Positions 47,290-59,400 of a stretch of 64,000 bases of DNA are shown here, in pieces; within the stretch, counting starts at the first letter, position 1, and the number at the start of each line of letters is the position of its first letter. Position numbers and translations under genes: made by a program. This stretch comes from Mytilus californianus (lineage: Eukaryota > Mollusca > Bivalvia > Mytilida > Mytilidae), in NCBI RefSeq assembly GCF_021869535.1, contig NW_026262723.1, positions 86,120,324-86,184,323 on the forward strand, written 5' to 3'. The notes under the pieces were generated by a model. It saw only the letters and a program-made list of their open reading frames with translations. It was not told the origin of the DNA and did not search any database.

Positions 47290-48169
47290 CTACAATATTA
47301 ATGTCACAGCAAAGATTAACAACATGAATTAAAGGGGTTGTAACTTGTAAGGTATAAATCAATTAGATAGCCACCCAACAACAAAATTAACCAAAATACC
47401 AGTACTACATTGTATTTACTAAAAGAATCAGATCTAAAATGGTAACTCACTGAATGTATGACTATGTTTGACTAACATTTGTGACTAAAATTTTGTTACT
47501 AATAATAATTGTCATCATTTTATTATGGTTTGTTGAATGCCCTTTCTAAATTTTAGTGGCAATTATCAGTTGGTCAACAACACAGCAAGTGATAGACAGA
47601 CAGCTGATACTTGCAGTCTTGCATCTAGTTGTGAGATTTAAAAGAATTGGTATACATGTACAACTGTATCTTCACATGTCAACACAGGGCCTTCCATTTG
47701 ACATGTTTGACTTAAATATAACTGTGCCATAAAGAACATCAGAGACAATAAACCAAGTGGTATGTCTAGAAGGACACTATTGTCCCAAAAATAGACATTA
47801 TTTTGAAGGTAAATCATCTAGGAATTGGGATACTACCCTGAACTTATTGTGAGTTTCATTGATGATATCTCACAGCATCTTTGAAGAGTCCTGGTCATAA
47901 TTTTCCAATATGTCAGCTTGTCTCTTGTGGGTGTTGGATAATATCAGTACATGTTTTAAAGAATCGTATGTAGACAAGTAATTCATAAAATTAAGAATAA
48001 TACAAATATAAGTTGTTAATCTGGTAAACTAAAAATCATTGATCATTATTTTTAAATGCATGCAGTGTAAACGTTGCAGTGAAGCAAAACAAAAACTTAT
48101 GAAAGAGTTGTTTTTTCATACAAAATCTGTACACCTGGATTTAAAACTGATTATCGGTAAAAAGAACAA
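47290..48169. other. UBE4A upstream region
   Basis: Expected to hold the first intron of the 5' UTR. No promoter or untranslated exon could be placed with confidence. Confidence 0.4.
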
Positions 48170-48178
48170 CATCTGTCC

Positions 48179-48970
48179 GAATCCGGGTCCGTTCGCGCCC
48201 ATTCACGTTCGCCCCCTTTCACGTTCGCACCCCGGGTCCGTTCGCACCCTACACGTTCGCACCCTTTTTATTGATTTTGTCTTAAATAATTTTTCAATCG
48301 TATTTTGGTTAGTGTATTGCTATAAATATTTTTTTTGTTCATTGTTTTCAAATGAAGTGACTTTCTAAAAACGATTTTTGTGTTGAATAATTTTTTAATC
48401 GTGTTTTGGTTATTGTATTGCTATAAATAAGTTTTTTTTCATTGTATCAAAACATGCAAAATAAAGTGACTTTTTTGTGTTGAATATCTTTTTAATCGTG
48501 TTTTGGTTAGTGTATTGCTGTATTTTTTTTTTCATTGTTTCAAAATAAAGTGACTTTCGAAAAAAGGTTTTTTGTGTTGAATATTATTTAAATGTTAAGA
48601 TACCAAACCGCTTTAAACTCAACAACAATAACATTTTGAATCTTAATTGTTTTTACTCATACCAAGTTAAATACATGCTAATATAACTACATGCAGAATT
48701 TACATCAAGTTTAGCTGTGTAAACACCATATATAATTAACAGAAATCATAAATAATTAATCATCAATTCAATTTAAAACAATATTTCATTTAAAAAATTA
48801 AAAGATTGCCGAATTTGTCTTTATTTTGAGATAAACATCTTAAAAAACATCTTATAATTCATCGGGTTTTTGAATTAAAAAAAAGGGTGCGAACGGACCC
48901 AGGGGGCGAACGTGTGGGGTGCGAACGTGTAGGGTGCGAATGTGTATTGGGCGCGAACGGACCCGATACC
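48179..48970. mobile_element. Foldback element A with GTTCGC-motif arms
   Basis: 792 bp, flanked by a perfect 9-bp duplication (CATCTGTCC at 48170-48178 and 48971-48979). The ends are inverted and share CGGGTCCGTTCGCGCCCA. Each arm is a small array of GTTCGCACCC/GTTCGCCCCC blocks separated by CACGT. Inside are three diverged ~100-bp units with TCGTGTTTTGGTT. No coding capacity. Arms of short repeats plus a 9-bp duplication recall Drosophila FB elements and Mutator-like elements. Confidence 0.88.
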
Positions 48971-48979
48971 CATCTGTCC

Positions 48980-50264
48980 TATCTCAAGAATTTTACTTCA
49001 GAGTTTATTTTGGGAGATCTTATTCCTTATTCAATCAGTTTTAATTGTTTTATATTCAGTTTCCATCTGTAAGTACATGTGAGTTTAAACAAATGAGAAG
49101 GATTATGTGTTTACTTAAAAGTCTTCCAAAAAATTTGCAAGACCAAGACGTTATAATTATTATCATATAAACTAGTCTTCGACTGTTGGATCATGCAGTA
49201 GTCAGTAGCTCAATTGCAGTTTTCACTGTTTTTCTGTGAATAGCATAACTAGGCCTGGACCCAAGAAATGTTCAATAGCTTCATTTGAATATTTGCTACG
49301 TATTTATATTTCTTTCTCGCCGTTCTTAAGTTGAAATTAAATGTCAATTTACCTAGAATCAAGACACGTCAGATTAAATGACAGACCTAAGGCCTTCCAT
49401 AGGAAATCATTCCGAACGAAAGTAGTCCATCAATAAAACCAATTTTGACTTCTATATTTTCTGAAAAATAACAAAATTAGACGGAAAAACTATTTGAATA
49501 AGTTCAACAATCACTATAATGGTTTATATTTTTGCAACATTTAATTTTTGTTCTTGTTAGAGGAAAATTATGCTCTATGAAGTGATCATTTGCTCGGCCA
49601 GTCTGTCTCGTGAAATCGAGTTCACCTTTTCACTGATTTTCATATCCGGAAATGTGTTTTAAATGGACATAAATGCGAATTGTCAATATTTGTATGAAAT
49701 AAATGTGAACAATGAGTAATTGTATATAAGTAAAACTCGCAAAAAGTGAAAATGAATATTATATCAGAAATAAATACTTTCCGGATATCAGAGACATATA
49801 CATGTCTCTGCGGATATCAAACGATTGTCCTCTTTTTCAAAATATTAAAATATGACATTAAAGTTCAGATAAAGTGGATATTTCTATCATTTAGAGGAAA
49901 TTTCTTAGTGACAGTAACTGGTCCTCCGACCAATAAAATATCACACCGTAATAAAATGAACACATTGGTTACCCACTTTTCTTAACTGAACCGAAAGTTT
50001 GAAGTCCGAGTGTATGCTGCTAAAACGAACCCTTAATATGTTGTAAAATATTTCTAAACGAATTTCCTGTTAACCATTGTTACAAAAAACTGTAGACTTG
50101 ATGATTAGACATTCTTTTGTGGTTATATATTCTTCCGGTCGTAAGTCATTCCAGTCCAAAGGTTCAGCCCATAGTTGAAGCCGTTATGATACCAATTAAA
50201 ATAACATATATGTTGACAATTTATATTACGTTTGTACAAGCTATGAACAAGGATTTTTCTATAA
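48980..50264. other. Intergenic, possible UBE4A promoter area
   Basis: Contains scattered TTCCGG/CCGGAA sites (about 49647, 49781 and 50143), the core of ETS-factor sites often found at housekeeping promoters, and a hairpin at about 49791-49812 (CAGAGACAT, ATAC, ATGTCTCTG). No gene is seen. Confidence 0.3.
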
Positions 50265-50545
50265 AAATCATTGATATTTATAGTGAAATATTTACCTGTA
50301 AAGTGAGAAACGGAAAAGAAACGAAATAGAGCGAAACGAATCGAAATATAACTACAACTTGTAAACGAAATACACCGAAACGAGAAAAAAACAAAAACAC
50401 CGAAACGAGAAAAAAACTGTAATTTAAGAAACGACTCCTAGAAAATCTTTCTTATGAGAAATATCTGATTGACTAAAATGTGAAAAATCAATAGTCAATA
50501 AGGCATAGTTGATATCTATTACATATCACAAACAACTCGTGTAAT
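50265..50545 (+). repeat. GAAAC-rich repeat, inverted partner of 54870-55140
   Basis: AAAGTGAGAAACGGAAAAGA and GAGCGAAACGAA, then GACTCCTAGAAAATCTTTC and TGACTAAAATGTGAAAAATC. The same series, reversed, is found at 54870-55140. Together they could be the ends of one ~4.9-kb element or two separate insertions. Confidence 0.75.
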
Positions 50546-51479
50546 GATATGTATATGTGTGTTACATACTATTATGCCGGAACTGTCCTTATCTCGGAAT
50601 TCCGAGGTTGCCGAAAAGATGTATCTGTCGGAATTGAATTTCGCTTATCCCGGAAAGATAATTACGTTATACCGACAAAATCTTATCAAACAAATAATTT
50701 AACTATGCACCGTACCACATATGACTTATAATTACATGCTTCTGGTAGTATTAGACCTTTCTTTTTTTTAAATGGGAGGAATTTAACCGTTTATGCCGAA
50801 TCACACATTTAATGCCTCTAAAAGTTTCACTGACCTGTTCTTTGCGTTAAGAAAAAATCTGCACAACCAGATCCTAAAATCATATATCATCCAGTGACGG
50901 ATTCATAAGCCTAGAGGGAGAACGCCCCTTCCCCTTTGATCGGAAAAATATCCTTTATTTTTGCTTAAATCGTCCAAAAAAAAAATCTCTACGCTTAGCA
51001 GTATTTTTACATCCGTTTCTGTATTCTTTGTAACTATTTGATTCAGTCCCCAGATTTGAATCAAAGCACTAAGCTGAGAATGTGCAAAAATACACGATTA
51101 ACGGGACAAATTACATATTGGTCAACATGCAGACATCTTTTACGTTCAGGTATTTCACATCCAATATTTTATGGTAATATTCTTTACAAAGCACAAAAAT
51201 GTCGGCATTCACCTCAAAAGCTAACCAAACCTTTAAACAGACTTATTCTGAATTAAAGGATATAGTTACGATACTGTTGTCAAGTCATTAAGGATTGCAT
51301 ATTTTGGTATTAATATTGATTCACTCATAGGGTCTTTGCATCGGAAATAAACACATTTATTCTAAAACCAGTTGTTGGCATGATACGGGTTATGTTCTTC
51401 TTACATATTTTATGATGGTATGATACTAAACCCCTAGCGGGAGGGATTGTACTTGATTTTCATATGATGAAGACATAAT
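50546..51479. other. Intergenic, no gene recognised
   Basis: CCAGTGACGGATTCATAAGC at about 50891 resembles the end of the nested MITE at 55606, so an old copy may start there. Otherwise nothing. Confidence 0.4.
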
Positions 51480-51995
51480 CTTTCAATCAGTTTACTTGAG
51501 GTCTGGAGCTGGCATGTCAGTAACTGCTAGTAGTCCTTTGTTCATTTATGTATCATTGTCATTTTGCTTAGTTTCTTTTGTTACCTATTCTGACATCGGA
51601 CTCGGACTTCTTTTAAACTGAGTTTTACCTTGCGTATTGCTATGTGTTTCTTTATTCTACATTGGCTAGAGGTATAGGGGGAGGGTTGAGATCTCACAAA
51701 ACATGTTTAACCCCGCCGCAGTTTTGCGCCTGTCCCAAGTCAGGAGCTTCTGGCCTTTGTTAGTCTTGTATGTTTTTTAATTTTAGTTCATTTATATGTT
51801 TTGGAGTTTATTGTGATGTCCATTTTCACTGAACTAGCAGTACACAATTTTATTTAGGGGCCAGCTGAGGACATCCTCCGGGTGCGGGATTTTCTCGCTG
51901 CGTTGAAGACCCATTGGTGGCCTTCGGCTGTTGTCTGCTCTTTGGTCGGGTTGTTGTCTCTTTGACATATTCCCCATTTACATTCTCAATTTTAT
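51480..51995 (-). repeat. Dispersed repeat family B
   Basis: CCTGTCCCAAGTCAGGAGCT links it to 46170-46815. Its other end (GGTGGCCTTCGGCTGTTGTC, then GGTCGGGTTGTTGTCTCTTT) is repeated inverted at 9738-9815. Open frames here are repeat-derived. Confidence 0.75.
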
Positions 51996-52203
51996 CTTTA
52001 TTTCCATTGATTGCAACACTAGAAAGAACGCAGTACATACCATTTTTTTATTTTGTAATTGTCGATGCTTTCTAGTCCCATCAAGAAGTTGTATGAAATT
52101 AATAAAACACGTTAGTATCCCGAGTGAAGTAACAATAACTAAACGTGCAATGGTATGGACATTTTGTCTCCATTTAAGAGACGGTGGGATCCGAATGTCC
52201 TAG

Positions 52204-52500
52204 TTAGGTGCAGTGATTGTAGAGTTGCAGTCTTACTGACGTTAACTCTATATATGACTCAATAGTCAAATCCAACATGCAACTTTGGGGGTTTGGTGGA
52301 CCAACTTGCGACCAGACGTCTTCCTTTAAAGTATCTCTGATAACAAAAACGGTACCAATTTTTCTGCACCAGATGCGCATTTCGACAATCAATGTCTCTT
52401 CAGTGATGCTCGAGGCCAAACTATTTGAAAATCCAAAGCTTATTAAAAACATGAAGAGCTATAAACTTTCGAAATGTTCAAAACCGAGAATCGGATCGGT
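52204..52500 (-). repeat. Dispersed repeat carrying a hammerhead motif
   Basis: Contains the complete hammerhead at 52366-52409. The open frames on both strands (including a run reading SITEETLIVEMRIW) simply translate the ribozyme region and are not genes. Confidence 0.7.
52366..52409 (-). ncRNA. Hammerhead ribozyme motif in a dispersed repeat
   Basis: Minus strand: stem I GCATCA/TGGTGC, core CTGAAGA, stem II GACA/TGTC with loop TTGAT, GAAA, self-complementary stem III ATGCGCAT and cleavage base C. Stems I and III differ from the satellite version by compensating changes (ACATCA/TGGTGT against GCATCA/TGGTGC; CCGG against GCGC). That is covariation expected of a selected RNA structure. The surrounding repeat (about 52204-52500) is otherwise unlike the satellite. 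Confidence 0.88.
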
Positions 52501-52989
52501 TTAGAACTTAATAGTTGGCTTATAGTGACCTATTGGCCTGAGGCAATTTCTGAAAGTGACCATGTGTCCTAAGCTGACCCAGGGGACCTACTGGACTCCC
52601 TCTCTTCTCTTTTGATTCATTCTATATCATAAGTTCGACTCTTCATATACTACTTTCTTTTTTAAACTAACCCATGATAAAAGCAAAAACATAATTGTAT
52701 TTGCTATTCACCATTTATCTTGACAGACTCGCGTTATTGACATATTTATCACATTTCCAATAGTGTAACTACGAAGTACAGAGTGTCTTCTCAAAGTTGA
52801 AAAGGTATGTGTTGTAAGAAGTTTTCAAAGATTAACAATTGAACTTGAACTGTTAACCGAGATTACGCCTTGCTTGCTTTGCAACAATATCAAAAACAAG
52901 AATGTCATCAACTGCCATAACAATAAAAAAAAAGCTCGGAAACAAACCAAAAAAAAAAACGAATAAAAAAAAAGATTATGCAACCATAG

Positions 52990-53705
52990 AACAGCCAAAT
53001 CATCACATTTTAATGTTATTTGATCCGGAAAATATGGTTCAAAAATTTAATTTGGCATATATCTCAAAAAGTCTATGCCATAATGAACATATGTACCAAG
53101 TTTCAAGCTGATGAGACCACAATGTTACAGAAATCTATAAGTTAAACCTATTACGGGAATATCGGAAGGACGAACTGGCGGATGCATAGACCGAAATCAC
53201 AATGACCCAAATAATGCGGGTCGTAATGACAAAAAAAACCTGTCAGTTTGACCTAAACAAACGTGCAAACTGCCTGAATACTAAAGCAACAACAAATAAC
53301 ATAGAAATGGTCCATTGCAAGTTATTCATCATAAACACATGACACCTGCTACCAAACTTAACACCTGACCAAAGAATCAAGAATATGTGTCTTTAGAACA
53401 CCAAATTCCTCTCAAACTATCAAATGTCAATATTTAGTGAACCATCCCTAGATGTACTTATTTCACACGATCACATCTGATGTTCAGTGAACCATAAAAA
53501 AGAATCAAGACCATAATTCGGTATATATTTTTTTTAAAGAACACACTATAATGAACATGTATACTAAGTTTCGAGTTGATGTGACCACATATTCATTGTA
53601 AACTACCTTAACAAAAAGCTTAAACCTGGTATCGGACAGACGGACGGACTTATGAATGGACATACAGACCATAAAACATAATATGCCCCACTAGTGTAGG
53701 CGGAT
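52990..53705. repeat. Two related dispersed repeats
   Basis: Both halves contain AATGAACATRTRTACYAAGT and end with a run of GACGGAC-like motifs (about 53160 and 53635). Same general build as 41880 and 42960. Confidence 0.6.
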
Positions 53706-54046
53706 GATTAAAATCCTAGTGGAATTGATATTCAGACGAGTCACCGTATCAGCTATTCTAATTTCAATGTTTCTTCTTTTTTTACACCTGCATAGAAGCC
53801 TTAACATTTGAACAAAATTCCAGGCACTGTAGCTTAGCTGAATCACATGAGCCAACTATTGCACGAATGTACCAAATGTAAATTGTGAGACATAACTTTG
53901 AAATATATTCTAAGATGAATCTAATATTTTGTGTTTCCAACTGGATTTCATTTCTTCATTTTCTTTTTTTAGGTTATTTTTAATATTTTTGCCCATTGTT
54001 CGCTAATCATTATATTTTAGCGTCCCATTATTCTGTATTCTTTATT

Positions 54047-54486
54047 TTTTGGCCAATTTTTCTCTATTATTTATTTTTCTGTAGTATTGGCCCATTATTC
54101 TCTATTATTTATTTTTCTGTAGTATTGGCCCATTATTCTCTATTATTTATTTTTCTGTAGTATTGGCCCATTATTCTCTATTATTTATTTTTCTGTAGTA
54201 TTGGCCCATTATTCTCTATTATTTATTTTTCTGTAGTATTGGCCCATTATTCTCTATTATTTATTTTTCTGTAGTATTGGCCCATTATTCTCTATTATTT
54301 ATTTTTCTGTAGTATTGGCCCATTATTCTCTATTATTTATTTTTCTGTAGTATTGGCCCATTATTCTCTATTATTTATTTTTCTGTAGTATTGGCCCATT
54401 ATTCTCTATTATTTATTTTTCTGTAGTATTGGCCCATTATTCTCTATTATTTATTTTTCTGTAGTATTGGCCCATTATTCTCCATC
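54047..54486. repeat. 38-bp minisatellite, about 11 copies
   Basis: TATTGGCCCATTATTCTCTA followed by TTATTTATTTTTCTGTAG, perfectly repeated at 38-base steps, with diverged copies just upstream from 53990. High identity implies recent expansion. Confidence 0.95.
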
Positions 54487-54639
54487 CAAATCCTTATTCT
54501 GAATCGCCCTTTAAAATAAAGGAAAGATGAAACACGGAAATGTAATTTTTTCCTAGGTTGAATATCAAAATGTATCATTGTGTTCTCAATGTTATATGCT
54601 CCTGTATCACCATTTAACTAGGAAACATGTTGCTATTTG

Positions 54640-54805
54640 ATTCTGGACGATTTGGAGCTTGACTTATTGCAAACTCGCCTGTCTATTGGTTACTGTCGAA
54701 GACTATATCAGTATGTATATGTTGACCTCCAGATGTCTTTCGGTTCTTTGTGTCTATGTGTTGCTGTCTCATTGACATGCACTCCACATCTCCTACTAGT
54801 ATATT
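54640..54805 (+). repeat. Probable dispersed repeat fragment
   Basis: Ends TGCTGTCTCATTGACATGCA followed by CTCCACATCTCCTA, an end type also seen at about 7795-7820 (TCTCATTGACGTTTACTCCC). Confidence 0.5.
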
Positions 54806-54869
54806 AATTTTTAAAGATTGACAGTATATTTTGGTGACGGTTTATTATAGCTTAAGAGAAGACTATATA

Positions 54870-55140
54870 ACTAAACTTGACAGCTAGTTGACTATTGCAT
54901 TTTTGTTGTCCAATCAGTAGAATACATTGTTTATGTGATAGTTAATATGTCTATACTTGGCTATTTATTTTTAACATTTTAGTCAATGAGATATTTTTCG
55001 TCGGAAAGATTTTCTCTGAGTCGTTCCATAAAATACAGATATTGTTTCGTTTTGTTGCTCACTACACATATTTCGTTTCGTTTCGTTTCGCTCTGTTTCG
55101 TTTCTCACTTTAAATATTTTGCTGCTGTTTTATAGCTGTC
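54870..55140 (-). repeat. GAAAC-rich repeat, inverted partner of 50265-50545
   Basis: On the minus strand: AAAGTGAGAAACGAAACAGA, GCGAAACGAAACGAAACGAA, GAGAAAATCTTTCC and TTGACTAAAATGTTAAAAAT, in the same order as the partner. Confidence 0.75.
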
Positions 55141-55273
55141 GTTAATAATATTCAGATAACTATTAAATCAAGCATTGATTCTACTGCATTAATCGACCCT
55201 ATAGAGATTCACAAAAATGTGGCAATTTTACAGAAATGAAATGAACACTTTAATGAAACAATATTAATTATTG

Positions 55274-56265
55274 GGAAGCAGTGAAAATCGCCCCACACTG
55301 GAAAATCGCCCCACACCAAATCGCCCCACTTTTTCACCAACTCGCCCCAAACTGGTTTACCAACTCGCCCCACTTTTTAAAAAAATCGCCCCACTTGTGA
55401 AAAGGGTTAAATCCCGTTAATTTTTCTCCTGCCAACGGGCCCCACTTAATGAAAAAAGGTAAAATCTAGATGAATAATTTTTCTCCTGCCAACTCGCCCC
55501 ACTTAATGAAAAAGATAAAATCTAGATGCATATATAATTTTCAGGTCTGCCAACTCGCCCCACGGATTGGTTACTTTTGTCTTTGAATTAAGAATAATTA
55601 AACACCAGTGGCGGATCCAGGGGGGGGGGGTCCGGGGATTGGAACCCCCCCTTTTTTTGGACGATCAATGCATTTGAATGGGGACATATAGTTAGACCCC
55701 CCCCCCCCCCCCCTTATCCTTAGTTGAGAACCCCCCTTTTATAAATGGCTGGATCCGCCCCTGAACACTAACGAGCAATCAGTGAAAGGCAAATGGATTT
55801 TTCTATTTTTCACAAGTGGGGCTAGTTGGCATTCAAATCGCAGAAATACTGATACTCACTTCTTTCTGCTTTATTTCAACAAAAAGAAAAGAACTACAAA
55901 AACATGTTTATCTAAGGTTTTTATAGGTATTGATTTTATTTATAAGTGGGGCAGGAACATAGATATACAACGGGATTGCATCTTTTTTCATAAGTGGGGC
56001 GAGTCGGCATTACTGAATTCATCGTGGTTTATCAGTCTATTTGTCATGAGTGGGGCGAGTTGACAGACCTTATTTCAGCGGGATTTTAACCCTTTTCATA
56101 AGTGGGGCAAGTTATCCAACCTATTTTCAATGGGATTTTACCCTTTTTCATAAGTGGGGCGAGTTGGTAAACAAGAGTGGGGCGATTTTTTCGAAAGTGG
56201 GGCGAGTTGGTGAAAAAGTGGGGCGATTAGGTGTGGGGCGATTTGTCATGGATTCGAATACAATA
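55274..56265. mobile_element. Foldback element C with CGCCCCAC-motif arms
   Basis: Inverted arms of about 300 bp. The left arm has about nine and the right arm about ten blocks of TCGCCCCACTT, many within ~55-base tandem units. The arms match from AATCGCCCCACACC inward. A possible 9-bp duplication TAATTATTG (55265-55273 and 56266-56274) is AT-rich and so less secure. Same design as A and B but different motif. It ends just upstream of HAUS2 exon 1. Confidence 0.8.
55606..55763. mobile_element. Small MITE nested in foldback element C
   Basis: Inverted ends CAGTGGCGGATCCAG and CTGGATCCGCCCCTG, flanked by AACAC on both sides. Contains G and C homopolymer runs. It sits between the arms of element C. 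Confidence 0.8.
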
Positions 56266-56361
56266 TAATTATTGTATTCATACGCCCTGCTCTTCTAAAT
56301 TGAGGTTAATAAACTAAATGTAAACACTGGCGGAAAGTTTGAAGAAACAATTTAAATTGAA

Positions 56362-56484
56362 ATGGATTCTTCTTCATCTTTTCGTTCATTTTCATCAGAA
56401 AATCCATGGAGTATTACTGGAAGTACGCTGGCGCCACTGACAAATGCGTTGAAAATAGCTGAAAACACAGGCCACATTAGAAAG
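56362..56484 (+). CDS. HAUS2: HAUS2 coding exon 1
   Basis: 41 codons from ATG to the GTTAGA donor. It encodes SENPWSITGSTLAPLTNALK and IAENTGHIRK. The serine-rich start followed by NPW resembles vertebrate HAUS2. The ATG lies about 100 bases after the end of the foldback element at 55274-56265, so promoter and 5' UTR must be short or overlap that element. Confidence 0.8.
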
Positions 56485-59400
56485 GTTAGATTTTAAAAAC
56501 AAGTCTTGTTACAACTTGCTCAAATTAGACCTTTATATTGATATCTGTATCTGCTTTATCAGAAGGCAGGAACTAGAACATTTGAAATGTAATTAGCTAG
56601 TTGAGTACTACTAGTTCCTGCCATGCCTTGAATTAAAACTTTACCAGGTGCACAGGTTTGTCTGTACTCAGAATAAAATTTGTGATGTAAATGCGGCTAT
56701 ATTTGCCAAAAGGTTATGCTGAACCTTAAAGAATCTGCTCAATAGACCTCATGTTTCAGATTCTGGGACTCTTCATATAAATGTAAGAATCTGGGTCTGC
56801 TCACCCTGATTTACGTTCGCCCTGGGTCCGGTGCCCTTATACCTGTTCGCCCTGGGTCCGGTGCCCTTATACCTGTTCGCCCTGGGTCCGTTTGCTCCGA
56901 TTTTTATTATATTTTGTTGTCTTGTTTGTTGAATGATTATTTTTTTAAAAGAGTATGTTAAAGTTTGTTGAAAATTTCGCCGAATATCTATGTTGTATTG
57001 CTGCTACAATGTACCAAATAATTATTTTCCTTTTATCTGCACTGTAGAGTACCAGGAATAAGAGGTATTAAATATAAAACAACTGAAGACCATCTTATCT
57101 GCATGTATTGATCTTTATTGATAAATTTTAACAATTTTAAAACAATCATTAAGACATTAACAGTTATAACAAGATCCAATTCGAACTTCACATCACACAC
57201 CAGTTACAAATGTATGTCCTAAATTTTTTACACTATTATTTTAAAGAGCACATATATAGGATATGTGTCAAAACGAACTTGAGATCAAATAAGCCAAGTT
57301 GTGTGCGAAAAAAATTTCATTTTATGTCTTACAATTCGTACATCGTTGTTTTTACTCATTCCAAGCTGACTTGTTTTTTTTTTAAATGTTACTTTCATTA
57401 TTAATCCAACAAAGACAATTAATACAAAAATAAGTGAGCTCAAAGACATCATAATTATACCTAATCATCATTCTAAATTACAGTCAACAGTCATTAAAAT
57501 TAATTCTAAATAGAACAAATGTAAGAATGAAGCCCATTAATTTAATGCTCCAAAACAAGCCATTAATTTTTAAATATTTTTATGTTTTTTTTCATGAATT
57601 TCGAGAATATACTTTTTCTTTAATATTGATCATATAAATATCAGAATATGTTTATTAAACTTTAATACCACTATATTATTTTTTTTTTAAAGTAGGGCGA
57701 ACGAACTCAGGGCGAACATACTCTATGGGCGAACAGACCCAGGGCCAACATGTAATTAGGGCGAACGGACCCGATACCTAAATGCAAGATGTGGTACAAT
57801 TTCCAAAGAGACAACTTTCCACCAAACTTCTGCTGATAACTTTAGGGAGGCACCAACTCGTGAAGTCCTCAAACATTTGCTCACCTCAACTAGATGTGCT
57901 CATTCTTTATTTCTTTAATAATCTTTATATCTTAAATATAAATTATATGAAAAATCTAAAAGAAAAAAATGAAGTTAAATTATATTTGTTTAGTTTACAA
58001 ATAAAAGAAAAAAACGTAATTTACTTTAAATCAACCTCACACAGGAATACAATTTAAAGTAATCTTCATCAAAGTTGATGTAATTCCATACCTAAAGAAG
58101 AAGAGAAACTAAATGAAGTAGAATTTAGCAATTTTAGGTCACAGTACAGCCTTCAACAATGAGCAAAACCCATGCTGCATAGCAAGCTACATTGTATTAA
58201 AGGCATAGACATGACAAATGTAAAACAATAGATATTATGATCAAGTTTATTATTGTTTAATAATGACATCTTTCTGAATGTATTTCAGAGAATAGCTTTC
58301 GATGTGCATCAACTTCAAGATGACTACCATCACAAGCTGCCATCTATAAAACTTATATCACAACTCAAGTCATTGTCTAAAATGAGAAAAGAACATCACA
58401 AGGTATTTGTACTTGCTTAACCTTTATTGGAATAATTCACTGAACACATTTCACTGTTTTAAAAAGTTACAATGAAGTAGAACTTAATGGAAAAGAGGAG
58501 TCTGAAATTATCTTCAAATTTATATAAATCTGACATTTTGGTCTCACTTTACTGTATGAAAGTATAAAGGCACAAGTACACATATGCTCTTTTTGTATCA
58601 GCTAGTTTTTCAGTGCCTCTAACTACAGAATATATTTTGTGCATAGATGTCGTATGGTCTGAAGTATCATCAGGCAAATGTCAATTGTCAATATTTAATT
58701 TTTTTATCTTTAAAAGATACTAAATTTTCCAGTGGTTGCACAATATTTCAGGCTTTATTTATTATCTTTCATTATTGTTTTAAATTTTTCTAGCAAACAT
58801 TTTAAATTGGTAAAATTTGTATATCGTCTTGAAAACAAATTGGTTAAAAAGTGAATAATCAAGCATACAGTTGGCTTTGTATTTTTAAAACTTAGTTACA
58901 TTCATAAAACTACTTTTAATATAAAATAATTTGGCCATTATGGAAATTTCCTTTAAATTAGAGAACTTACCCTACGGAATGGGATATGGTCAGTATGTGT
59001 TAAAGTTACCAGAAACAATTAATATTCATGTAATAAAACAAAGGACTATTATAATTTTATTTTCAGATAAATTTAGAAGTTCAAGCAAGAATGCAAGACA
59101 AAGAAACAAGTGATTTAACACATTTAAAAGGTTTAGGTAAGATATAGAAAGTTTATGTGCTTGGTTCTATTTATTATGAGGACATCCCTTTCTTCGTACC
59201 CAACTGTGCTGTGTGAGCTGTTACTTTATTTTTCATCAGTCATTTTCAACATCTTAACTCTCCATGCTTAAAGGCGGCTTAGGCCATGTAGTGAAGTGAT
59301 GACACTGTTGGAATTCTATATTATTTCTATAACCATTAGCATGGGTTAAGCAAATGTAAGTGAAACATCAATGAGACTATATAACAACACACATTAACAA

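Noticed and set aside
52204-52504. A protein-coding exon in the hammerhead repeat
   Set aside because: The apparent peptide is a translation of the ribozyme and its repeat flanks, and it is open on both strands.
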